Shown: one piece after another, positions 1 to 6,688 of the stretch
How positions within the stretch are numbered: position 1 is the stretch's first letter
How the letters are laid out: each line of letters starts with the position of its first letter
Assembly (NCBI GenBank): GCA_937981305.1
Contig: CALJPB010000102.1
Coordinates: 1-9,283, forward strand
Direction: 5' to 3'
From: an uncultured Selenomonas sp.
GTDB lineage: Bacteria; Bacillota; Negativicutes; Selenomonadales; Selenomonadaceae
Length of the DNA: 9,283 nucleotides
Notes under the pieces: generated by a model
What the model was told of the DNA's origin: nothing
The model's database searches: none
What the model saw: the letters and a program-made list of their open reading frames with translations, nothing else
Translations under genes and position numbers: made by a program

Positions 1-449
1 TTCGGGAGCAGTTTTTTCCCCTTATAGAACTCCTTGAGCGCGGCGATGGCATCCTGCTTGGTTTTTTGGAAGGGGATGATGTAGTCGGGGCGCAGCATAT
101 CGTCGAACCGGCTCGGGATCATGTTCGGACTGCCGCAGTAGGCGCACTCGGTCGCCATGGTGTTGCCATCGGAGACGAGCTCCGCGCCGCAGGAAGAGCA
201 GGTCTGTACCTTCATCTCCTCCGTCTCGGCATTGTCCCATGCGCTGCCCGCGCCGTCGGTGTTCCACTTCGATTCCTTCGCCTCGGCAGCGAGGGCTGCC
301 TTTTCCTGCGCTTTTTGAAAGAGATTTTCGACGGTGGCGACGTCGAGCTCGGTGTTGCAGTACTCGCAGGTTACGTGGTCGTGCCCCGGCAGGAAGGAGA
401 GGGGTGCGCCGCAGTTGGGGCATTTGTAGCTGACACTTGTGTCTGCCAT
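1..449 (-). CDS. Two-zinc-ribbon protein, YdjG-like (partial, C-terminus outside window)
   Basis: An open frame begins at the ATG at 447-449 and runs off the left edge, giving 149 codons. A strong ribosome binding site GGAGGTGA (456-463) lies 6 nt upstream and fixes the start. The visible part has two zinc ribbons of the form CxxC-x14-CxxC: Cys10/Cys13/Cys28/Cys31 and Cys84/Cys87/Cys102/Cys105. An Ala/Glu/Lys-rich helical stretch (about 43-62) separates them. Proteins of this type are usually annotated as TFIIB-type zinc-ribbon proteins. B. subtilis YdjG, encoded beside the SPFH protein YdjI, is the closest analogue I know and continues into membrane segments that would lie outside this window. 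The gene follows the SPFH gene after 22 bp and is probably cotranscribed with it. Its function is not established from the sequence. The YdjG assignment rests on the paired zinc ribbons and the neighbour. Confidence 0.85.
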   Translation of the reverse strand, partial: MADTSVSYKCPNCGAPLSFLPGHDHVTCEYCNTELDVATVENLFQKAQEKAALAAEAKESKWNTDGAGSAWDNAETEEMKVQTCSSCGAELVSDGNTMATECAYCGSPNMIPSRFDDMLRPDYIIPFQKTKQDAIAALKEFYKGKKLLP

Positions 450-471
450 ATCAGGTCACCTCCATCGAACA

Positions 472-1881
472 CTATTGCTGATCGTTCTCATCGAAGACAT
501 CGCCGCACTGCGGGCAGAACTTCGGCGGGTGGGCGGGGTCGTCGGGCTTCCAGCCGCACTTGTCGCAGGCGTAGAGCGGTGCGCCCGCAGGGCGGGGCTT
601 GCCGCAGTTCGCGCAGAACCGCCCTGCGTTCGTCGTGCCGCACGAGCACGTCCATCCGTCTGCGGACGGGCGGGGTTTGCCGCACTCGGCGCAGAACTTG
701 CCCGTGTTGCCCGTGTGTCCGCAGGAGCAGCTCCACCCTGCCGCAGGTGCGGGTTTTGGCTTGCCGCAGTCCGCGCAGAACCTGCCGGTGTTGCCCGTGT
801 GTCCGCAGGGGCACGCCCATCCTGCCGCTGCGGGTGCGGTCTGCGGCGGTGCGAGCGGATTGTCCGTGGGCGCTGCGCCGCCCTGCGGTCCGAATGCGCC
901 CATGGCGCTCATCCCGGCGTTGCCTGCCATGCCCATGCCCATGAAGCCGAACGCGCCGCCCATGCCCGCCTCGTTGCCGGCGGCGGTGCGCATGGCATCC
1001 GCCGTGGCGCTCGCGAGACGGCCCGCCCGCAGGTTCGGGTCGCTCATGATGGCACTGTCCTGGATCTCCTTGATGCGCTTCTCGTCCTCCTCGTCCGCCT
1101 TGACGCTCGACACGCCGAAGGAGACGATCTCGATGCCGCGCCGTTTTCCCCACTCGTCGGACAGCTCGGCGGAGAGCTCATTGCGGATGTCCTTTGTGTA
1201 GTTGATGAGCTGGGTGTAGCGGATGCCCTTCGCCGCGATCCGCCCGAATGTGGGCTGGAGCGCGGTGAGCAGCTCGCTCTTGAGCTGGGAGTCGATCTCG
1301 CTGCGCTCGTACACGTCCTCGACGTTGCCGCAGACGTTCGTGTAGAAGAGGATCGGGTTCGTGATGCGGTAGCTGTACTCGCCGAAGCAGCGGATGTTAA
1401 CGTTCAGCGTGTATGTGCCGATCATGGTCTCGAACTGGATGGACTGCGCCGTCCCGTACTTGTTGCCCATGATTTCTTTCGTGTTGAAATAGTAGATGCG
1501 CTGATCGTTCGGCGCGTCGCCGCCGAACGTGAAACGCTTGCCGATGTTCTTCAGCACGGCTTTCAGATCGTTTGCGAGATCGCCGCCGAAGACGGTCGGC
1601 TCGGTGGAGGAATCATATGTGAACGCACCGGGCTCGGCGCAGATCTCGACGACCTTGCCCTGCTCGACGATAATCATGCACTGTCCGTCGTTTACGGCGA
1701 TGACAGAGCCGCTCGTGATGATGTTGTCCGTCGCGCTCGTGTTGGAGCTGCGTCCGCTGACACGCTTTTGTCCCTTCGCGACAAGCGTGTCCTTATCGAG
1801 GCTGTCGCAGTAGAAGTATTCTTTCCACTGATCGGCGAGAACGCCGCTGACCGAGCCGACGGCTGCTTGGATTAGTCCCAT
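472..1881 (-). CDS. SPFH-domain (stomatin/prohibitin-like) protein with C-terminal zinc ribbons, YdjI-like
   Basis: This 469-residue protein starts at 1879-1881, with AGGAGGAA 5 nt upstream. Residues about 30-265 form an SPFH-type domain, followed by a charged helix (262-300), a Gly/Met/Ala-rich linker (301-353) and four zinc ribbons. Ribbons 1 and 2 (354-381, 382-408) are CxC-x9-CxxC, ribbon 3 (409-436) is CxC-x8-CxxC, and ribbon 4 (437-469) is CxxC-x13-CxxC. There is no clear N-terminal membrane helix, so membrane contact is probably peripheral. The architecture matches the family described as stomatin/prohibitin-like with a C-terminal Zn ribbon (COG4260 type, B. subtilis YdjI). In B. subtilis YdjI works with YdjG and PspA in the membrane-stress response. 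A similar scaffolding role is inferred here. Having four ribbons is more than I expect for the family. The gene leads a probable operon with the zinc-ribbon gene downstream. Confidence 0.88.
   Translation of the reverse strand: MGLIQAAVGSVSGVLADQWKEYFYCDSLDKDTLVAKGQKRVSGRSSNTSATDNIITSGSVIAVNDGQCMIIVEQGKVVEICAEPGAFTYDSSTEPTVFGGDLANDLKAVLKNIGKRFTFGGDAPNDQRIYYFNTKEIMGNKYGTAQSIQFETMIGTYTLNVNIRCFGEYSYRITNPILFYTNVCGNVEDVYERSEIDSQLKSELLTALQPTFGRIAAKGIRYTQLINYTKDIRNELSAELSDEWGKRRGIEIVSFGVSSVKADEEDEKRIKEIQDSAIMSDPNLRAGRLASATADAMRTAAGNEAGMGGAFGFMGMGMAGNAGMSAMGAFGPQGGAAPTDNPLAPPQTAPAAAGWACPCGHTGNTGRFCADCGKPKPAPAAGWSCSCGHTGNTGKFCAECGKPRPSADGWTCSCGTTNAGRFCANCGKPRPAGAPLYACDKCGWKPDDPAHPPKFCPQCGDVFDENDQQ
575..822 (-). 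repeat. Tandem zinc-ribbon coding repeats inside the SPFH gene
   Basis: Three consecutive 27-28-codon units encode the pattern G-W-x-C-x-C-G-x-T ... F-C-A-x-C-G-K-P-x-P (SPFH residues 354-436). The first two are nearly identical in protein sequence and share a 22-bp exact DNA match at 704-725 and 788-809, offset by 84 bp (28 codons). That points to a fairly recent in-frame duplication. The third unit lacks one residue between its Cys pairs and is more diverged. Confidence 0.85.
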
Positions 1882-1942
1882 CGTAGTTCCTCCTCTGCAT
1901 GATACACATGAGTGTTCTGAAAGTTCTCTTCTATTTTATCAC

Positions 1943-1976
1943 ATTATAGGGAAAAATGTACTGTTATCTATAACAG
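1943..1976 (-). promoter_or_regulatory. Promoter of the SPFH operon with a 7-2-7 palindromic operator
   Basis: Reading the minus strand, a perfect -10 box TATAAT occupies 1943-1948, about 60 bp before the SPFH start codon. No good -35 hexamer lies 16-18 bp upstream of it. That position is instead covered by the perfect palindrome CTGTTAT-AG-ATAACAG (1961-1976), with 7-bp arms and a 2-bp centre. An inverted pair of heptamers 2 bp apart is the geometry bound by NarL-type regulators. A site replacing the -35 box suits an activator, or a repressor that blocks RNA polymerase. The -10 box and palindrome are seen directly. The regulator is inferred. Confidence 0.55.
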
Positions 1977-2059
1977 GTGAATGAAAAATTTGAGAAATCC
2001 TATAAAAAAGGAGACTATTGCATAAAATTATTAGCTTCATGAAGCAGCCGCACACACAT

Positions 2060-2680
2060 TCATGGAGCACTGCCCGCATAGCCGCGCTCGGCTGCCTCGA
2101 CGGCGAGGCCGACGATGCTCTTGTAGCCCGTCTTGGCGAGCATATTGCCGACGTGGAAGTTGACCGTTCGTTTGGTGATGCCGAGCTCTGCGGCGATTTC
2201 CTCGTAGCTCATGTTGTGGCAGATGCGGTGCAGGATGGCGAGCTCGCGCTCCGTGAGCGGACTCTTTTTGCCGCCGAGCACACAGGCGGCCGCGGTGCTC
2301 GGGTAGATCCGCCTGCCCTGCATGGTGGCGCGGATGCAGTCGGCGAACGCCTCGCTCGAGGACTCTTTGTAGATGAAGCTGTCCGCGCCCGCGTTTTTTG
2401 CCCACTCGAGAAAGGCGACCTCCTGCATCCCCGTCATGAGCACGACGCGCAGCGCGGGGAAACGTTCTTTGAGCCGCGCGCAGATGCGGATGCCGCTGGT
2501 GCGTCCCTCCATGCAGATGTCCATGAGAACGAGGTCGGGAGCAAGGCGCACGCACGCTTCCTCCGCCAGCTCCGAGAGGGTGCAGGTGCCGACCACCTCG
2601 ATGTCCGTGAGCGGCGCGAGGAGCTTTACCAGACCCTCAAGGAGTATTTTTTGATCGTCCACGAGAAGAATTTTCGTCAT
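2060..2680 (-). CDS. NarL/FixJ-family response regulator
   Basis: A 206-residue protein of the usual length for this family. The receiver domain (about 3-120) keeps the acidic pocket Asp8/Asp9, the phosphoacceptor Asp54 (in VLMD), Thr83 and Lys105. The usual Pro after the phosphorylation loop is replaced: the local sequence is DICMEGRTSG. The output domain (about 138-199) is a LuxR-type helix-turn-helix, visible as LTERELAIL, then SYEEIAAELGITKRTVNFHV, ending in KTGYKS. The start codon overlaps the stop of the kinase gene as ATGA (2677-2680), with GGGGAG upstream, so translation is coupled and the kinase is its expected phosphodonor. It should bind DNA when phosphorylated. The 7-2-7 palindrome about 85 bp beyond its stop codon is a candidate target. 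The regulon is unknown. Confidence 0.93.
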   Translation of the reverse strand: MTKILLVDDQKILLEGLVKLLAPLTDIEVVGTCTLSELAEEACVRLAPDLVLMDICMEGRTSGIRICARLKERFPALRVVLMTGMQEVAFLEWAKNAGADSFIYKESSSEAFADCIRATMQGRRIYPSTAAACVLGGKKSPLTERELAILHRICHNMSYEEIAAELGITKRTVNFHVGNMLAKTGYKSIVGLAVEAAERGYAGSAP

Positions 2681-4065
2681 CGTCGGTTCTCCCCTATCTG
2701 TGCGTCGAGTTCAAAATGCGGCGATGTGGTGATGCGCAGATGACCGCCGAGCTCGTTCACGCGGCGGATCATGGCTGTAATCCCGCCGCCGGGACGGAGC
2801 GCCGTGCAGCCGATGCCGTTGTCGCGGATGCGCAGACGACGCTCGGTGAGCGTGATGTGGATCTCGTTGGCGCGCCCGTGGCAGACGGCGTTGCTCAGAC
2901 CCTCGCGGATGATGGCGGCAAAGGTGCGGGCGCGCCGCAGGTTGCGCGGGAGCTCACCCGTCCGGACAAGGCGTACGCCGAGCTGCGTGTAGGTGTCGGT
3001 CATATCGGCGAGGAGGGTGACGGGATGTGCCTCCTGCGCGAGCGGAACCGCCTCGAGGAGGCTGTCTATGCGGATGATGGTGTCCAGTGCGTCCTTTGGT
3101 GCGGGGCTTGCGAGGAGCTGTTGGAGCATACTGATGCGCTGTCCGAGCACATCGTGCACACGTGCGGTGATGTCCTGAAGGGTGCGGTGACGCTCCGTCT
3201 TCTCAAGGGTTGCGAGGAGTTCCTTCTGCGTGCTGATCGTGGCGCTGAGCGCGGCGTTTTTCGCCTCGAGTTCCCGTGAGACGGCATCCGCCTCCGTGAC
3301 GCAGGAGGCGGTCAGCTGCCAGCCGTCCAGCCCCTCGGTCAGCCGTACGCGCTGCACGAGCCATGCGTCGCCGGCGGCAAAGCGCAGGAGAACGGCATCT
3401 GCGTGTACGATCTGATCCGCAACGATGCGACCGTCGAGCGTCGTGAGCTCCTGCCAGAACACATCCGCATTGCGATACTGCCGCCCGAGGATCCGCTCCA
3501 TGAAGCGCAGCATCGCGATGTTGACGAGGACAGCGGTATGATCGGCACGGGCGAAGAGCAGGCCGTCGGGCAGGAGGTCGAGCCCTGCGCGGATGGCGGC
3601 GACCGTCACCTCGCGGGCGTTCTGTGTCCGTATGTGACGGATGAGGAGCAGCATCCGCACCGCGAGCAGCAGGAGGACGAGGAGCGCACAGACGGGCAGG
3701 AAGATGTCGAACAGCGGCAGGGAGAACACGCCCGCCGCCGTGAGCAGTCCGCTGCGCCGCGGCGACCCCCGCAGTGAGAGGAGACCCGCACCAATGGCGA
3801 GCGTCCCCGCAAGCACGCGTTCATAGAGCATCCACCCCGTCGGCGGGAGTCCCATGAGCCCGAGTTTCCACCCGCCGCCGAGGAGGAGCGTGGTGCAGAG
3901 CGCGACGGCGAGTGCCGCCGCCTCCGGCAGGGTGCGGCGGAGGCGGCGATGATCCAGGTACGAAAACCCCCAACAGAGCACAGCGGTCTGGGCGATGAGG
4001 ACCAGGCACGCGGGGAGTACGAGGATGAGGATCGCCTCGACACCGTGTGCGGTCAGTCGTTCCAT
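2677..4065 (-). CDS. Membrane sensor histidine kinase, NarL/DesK type (HisKA_3-like)
   Basis: A 462-residue protein with four or five N-terminal membrane helices (about 11-36, 48-64, 84-97, 107-142). A PAS-like cytoplasmic region (about 155-255) and a short coiled coil (260-298) follow. The dimerisation helix carries VHDVLGQR with the probable phosphoacceptor His304. The ATP-binding domain is intact: an N-box with Glu388, Asn392 and His396, a G1 box DNGIG (415-419), and the GGG motif at 426-428. It should autophosphorylate and pass the phosphate to Asp54 of the regulator encoded next. Its ATG (4063-4065) lies inside the end of the receptor gene, a 13-bp out-of-frame overlap, and its stop overlaps the regulator start by 4 bp. 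With little periplasmic sequence of its own, it probably takes its signal from the receptor or from the membrane. Confidence 0.92.
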   Translation of the reverse strand: MERLTAHGVEAILILVLPACLVLIAQTAVLCWGFSYLDHRRLRRTLPEAAALAVALCTTLLLGGGWKLGLMGLPPTGWMLYERVLAGTLAIGAGLLSLRGSPRRSGLLTAAGVFSLPLFDIFLPVCALLVLLLLAVRMLLLIRHIRTQNAREVTVAAIRAGLDLLPDGLLFARADHTAVLVNIAMLRFMERILGRQYRNADVFWQELTTLDGRIVADQIVHADAVLLRFAAGDAWLVQRVRLTEGLDGWQLTASCVTEADAVSRELEAKNAALSATISTQKELLATLEKTERHRTLQDITARVHDVLGQRISMLQQLLASPAPKDALDTIIRIDSLLEAVPLAQEAHPVTLLADMTDTYTQLGVRLVRTGELPRNLRRARTFAAIIREGLSNAVCHGRANEIHITLTERRLRIRDNGIGCTALRPGGGITAMIRRVNELGGHLRITTSPHFELDAQIGENRR

Positions 4066-6488
4066 GTGCGCTCCTTTCTATGCGCTGCCTGTGCCGAAGG
4101 GGCGGCATCCCCCGCCGCCACCGCCGCATCGGGTTCTTCCTCCGACGCAGGGCATACCGTCAGTGCGAGGGCATAGCCGTGATCCCTGCGCGTGATGGAG
4201 ACCCTGTGCCGCTCCTGCCAGTCCTCTGTCCACGGGGCGATCCAGTCCGCCTCCTCGATCAGAAAGAACGCCGCTCCGCCTGCAAAGCGGCAGAAGACCT
4301 CCGAGGCTGCCTCCATCGCCGCCCGCGTCAGCAGTTCCGCGAAGAAGTCAAAGAGGGAAAGCGCCGCCTCCGCACGCAGCGCCTCTCGCTGCGCCCACTC
4401 CACGCCGACGTGCAGCCCCAAGGGACGCAGATAGGTACAGGTCTCCGACACCGCCATCGAGAGCTCGTCGGCGTGGATATGATCGTCCTCCTGTCCCTTC
4501 AGGAAGAGCACACAGCGTTTCTTGAGATAGGAGGAGAGGAGGTTGAGCCGGCGGATGAGCAGCGTCACCTCCGCCTCGTCCTCCGTCGCCATCAGCTGCT
4601 CACGGAAGCTGCGCAGGAGCGGCCGCTTCGCGGCGAGGATCGCCTCCAGTTCGTCGGACAGCTTGCGGCGGAGCGTCAGAGCGAGCAGCTTGCGGCGGAT
4701 CGTGTGCTCCTCGCGCAGCACCAGGTGGGCGCGACGGAGCGCATCACGCGTGAGCGCGAGCCGCCGCTGCTGTTCGTGCAGGAGGGAGAGATCCTCCTGC
4801 CAGAGGAGTGCGCCGCCGTGTACCTCCATGCGCTCGGTGCGGACATCGCGCGAGGGCGCACGGGGGGAGACCGCCGCAGTGAAGACGGGTGTCCCCTTTG
4901 CATTGACCAGCTGCATCGCAAGCTGCGAATGCGTGAAGAACGCCTGATGAAAGCGGTTCGACGGGATCAGCCCCGTGCGCAGGCACAGCTCGATGAGCAG
5001 GAGAAAAAAGAGTGCCGTCACCGCCGTCAGCTCCGCCCACGTCACCCATTCCACATACTGATATGCGATCGAGTACACCATAAACAGCGCAAACAGCACG
5101 AAGGGGAGCACCATCGCGGGGCGCAGCACCTGCTGTGCCTTTGCCTTTTCCAGGAGCAGGAGCAGCGCGGCGAAGATCTCGGAGAACCAGAGCGTCCAGT
5201 AGGCGTACGCACCCCATGACAGATGCTCCGACCACTCCATTGTCTCCGTGCTCCATGTGAAGTAGAAAAACTGATGATGCAGGTCATTGCAGAGGATGAG
5301 CACGGCGATGAGGAGGTTGATGGCGAACACCGCCCGCAGCCACGGCGGCATCGTGCGGTCGAGTACGTCCTCGTCCGAGCTCCACGCGATCCAGAGGAGT
5401 GCGACCGACAGCCCGCCGCGAAACACATAGTAGAGATACCAGAGGAGGCGTTCGAGCGGCGCATCGTGTACGAACGTGAGGATCTTCACCGTACGATCCA
5501 GCTCCCAGAGGAGGAGCATGGCGAGGAGGAGGAGGACGGCGCGGCGCGTCCCGTGGTTGAGCACGCGGCGGCGGATGCACGCGCCCCATACGACCGTTGC
5601 AACGAGGGTCAGAACAAGGATGGTAAAGCGGTCGTGCGGCTCGCGCGGCGCAAGCAGAGGGCGATCCATGATCTCCGCATAGTAGCGTGCATTGATTCGG
5701 TGGAGCGCGTGCGGGAAGTCGGGCGGTATCGTGCGGGCGGCTGCGGCATCGGTGGAGACAGGCGGGTAGCCCGCCGCCGCAAGATCGTCGGGCAGCTGCG
5801 CGGAGAATCCGATGGGTGCGCGTGAGAGGATGCCCTTCGTACAGGTGAGCGTCCCCTCCTGCGGCTCGATCATACGCAGCCGTGCACCGCGTCGGATCAG
5901 CCGCTCTGCCTCGTGGGCAAAGAGCACATAGACATCGCGCGCGTTTCGCCCGGCAAAAAGCCCGCGAATACCTCGGTGCACGGGATAAAAACGGAGCGTT
6001 CCCTGCACTCTCATGCGTGCGAGCTGCGCAAACGAAACATCGAAGTCGGGATCGAGCCGCTGTGCGAGCGCCAGAAAAAAGATCTCGCGCTCCGGCGAAC
6101 TGTCGGGCAGGACGATCGTGACCCCCTTCCTGAGATCTGCCCAGCCTGTCACGGAGATGGGGGCGTCCTCCCACACAGCGAGCACAACTGTCGCCGTAAA
6201 ATGCGGGTACCAGTACAGCGTCTCTGCGGTGCCGCGTCGGAATCCCTCCGCCTGAAAATCATAGATCTCGACCGCATCCACGCGGCGATCCTGAAACAGA
6301 TCGAGCAGATTCCGCGCGTACCCGCGCGGCTCAAGCGGTACATCGGCCGCCCCTTGCAGGATGTTTACATACGCCGCGCCGTAGTTGCGGTCGTAGGCAA
6401 GCGAGAGCGCGGACGCGTGCGATGCGGACAGCCACACCGCACACAGCGCGAGCAGACAGAGGGACGCGTACCGCCGCAGCCGACACAT
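4053..6488 (-). CDS. Periplasmic-binding-domain / 7TM receptor with degenerate kinase-like C terminus
   Basis: I choose the ATG at 6486-6488, giving 811 residues, because GGAGGTG lies 5 nt before it. Residues 1-27 are a signal peptide (positive start, hydrophobic core, SASHASA cleavage region). Residues about 28-280 resemble a type 2 solute-binding protein, including the hinge-like segment GWADLRKGVTIVLPD. Seven hydrophobic helices follow, at about 287-303, 315-330, 347-369, 383-401, 427-446, 457-479 and 482-504. After a coiled coil (about 565-595), the C terminus (about 600-780) has the helical layout of a histidine kinase, but I see no phosphoacceptor HD motif, no N-box Asn and no glycine-rich G-boxes. 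The Ala/Glu-rich tail is low-complexity. The gene overlaps the kinase gene by 13 bp and leads the operon. The likely role is ligand reception and allosteric control of that kinase. The ligand cannot be read from the sequence. Confidence 0.8.
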   Translation of the reverse strand: MCRLRRYASLCLLALCAVWLSASHASALSLAYDRNYGAAYVNILQGAADVPLEPRGYARNLLDLFQDRRVDAVEIYDFQAEGFRRGTAETLYWYPHFTATVVLAVWEDAPISVTGWADLRKGVTIVLPDSSPEREIFFLALAQRLDPDFDVSFAQLARMRVQGTLRFYPVHRGIRGLFAGRNARDVYVLFAHEAERLIRRGARLRMIEPQEGTLTCTKGILSRAPIGFSAQLPDDLAAAGYPPVSTDAAAARTIPPDFPHALHRINARYYAEIMDRPLLAPREPHDRFTILVLTLVATVVWGACIRRRVLNHGTRRAVLLLLAMLLLWELDRTVKILTFVHDAPLERLLWYLYYVFRGGLSVALLWIAWSSDEDVLDRTMPPWLRAVFAINLLIAVLILCNDLHHQFFYFTWSTETMEWSEHLSWGAYAYWTLWFSEIFAALLLLLEKAKAQQVLRPAMVLPFVLFALFMVYSIAYQYVEWVTWAELTAVTALFFLLLIELCLRTGLIPSNRFHQAFFTHSQLAMQLVNAKGTPVFTAAVSPRAPSRDVRTERMEVHGGALLWQEDLSLLHEQQRRLALTRDALRRAHLVLREEHTIRRKLLALTLRRKLSDELEAILAAKRPLLRSFREQLMATEDEAEVTLLIRRLNLLSSYLKKRCVLFLKGQEDDHIHADELSMAVSETCTYLRPLGLHVGVEWAQREALRAEAALSLFDFFAELLTRAAMEAASEVFCRFAGGAAFFLIEEADWIAPWTEDWQERHRVSITRRDHGYALALTVCPASEEEPDAAVAAGDAAPSAQAAHRKERTWND

Positions 6489-6493
6489 CGCCC

Positions 6494-6500
6494 CACCTCC
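6494..6500 (-). promoter_or_regulatory. Ribosome binding site deciding the receptor start
   Basis: GGAGGTG on the minus strand, 5 nt upstream of the ATG at 6486-6488. An in-frame ATG at 6510-6512 lies upstream of this site, so starting there would place the ribosome binding site inside the gene and add eight residues before the signal peptide. The downstream start is preferred. Confidence 0.8.
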
Positions 6501-6677
6501 CTCAGCGTGCATAATGATTCATATTATTTATTTCGTTCGATATGAGTGAAAATCCTTGAATAAAAAGTCCTATTACATAAAAACATTGGACAAATACGAA
6601 TAAAATATGATATTTCTTGTGAATCTTCATTATTCATGATAGAATGCGGAAAAAAAGGATAAAAACCAACAACAACC

Positions 6678-6681
6678 GGAG
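6678..6681 (+). promoter_or_regulatory. Ribosome binding site deciding the porin-like gene start
   Basis: GGAG (within CCGGAGAA) lies 7 nt before the ATG at 6689. The in-frame ATG at 6644 has no comparable site and would place a Lys/Arg/Asn-rich stretch of 15 residues before the signal peptide. Confidence 0.7.
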
Positions 6682-6688
6682 AATTGCC

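Larger units (their letters stand above)
6489..6688. promoter_or_regulatory. AT-rich divergent intergenic region between receptor operon and porin-like gene
   Basis: These 200 bp are much richer in A and T than the flanking genes and must hold the promoters for both directions. For the plus-strand gene, a weak candidate is TTGGAC (6586-6591), a 17-bp spacer and GATATT (6609-6614), with TATGAT (6606-6611) as an alternative -10. No convincing pair was found for the minus strand. No copy of the 16-bp palindrome at 1961-1976 was seen here. Confidence 0.5.

Noticed and set aside
439..1875. Long plus-strand open frame (478 codons) opposite the SPFH gene
   Set aside because: It is antisense to a gene with clear domains and a strong ribosome binding site. 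It has no recognisable motifs, is rich in Arg/Ala/Val as expected from GC-rich antisense frames, and lacks a good ribosome binding site.
2034..2045. Perfect palindrome GCTTCATGAAGC just after the response regulator stop, as a terminator
   Set aside because: The stem can be only about 4 bp with a CATG loop, and it is followed by a mixed A/T stretch rather than a clean T tract. Termination there is doubtful, so readthrough into the SPFH operon remains possible.
4047..5219. Plus-strand open frame (390 codons) opposite the receptor gene
   Set aside because: It is an antisense shadow of the receptor's 3' half, rich in Arg, Gln and Glu, with no domain signature. The minus-strand frame has membrane helices and overlaps the kinase gene as expected for an operon.
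6489..6512. Upstream in-frame ATG (6510-6512) for the receptor
   Set aside because: The ribosome binding site lies downstream of it and directly before the ATG at 6486-6488. The extra residues would also precede the signal peptide.
6511..6527. Fur-box-like inverted repeat ATAAT-N7-ATTAT near the receptor start
   Set aside because: Only the outer 5 bp pair and the inner positions do not fit a Fur box. In AT-rich DNA this is expected by chance.
6644..6688. Upstream in-frame ATG (6644) for the porin-like gene
   Set aside because: There is no ribosome binding site before it. The added residues are Lys/Arg/Asn-rich and encoded by AT-rich DNA unlike the gene body. GGAG at 6678-6681 supports the start at 6689.
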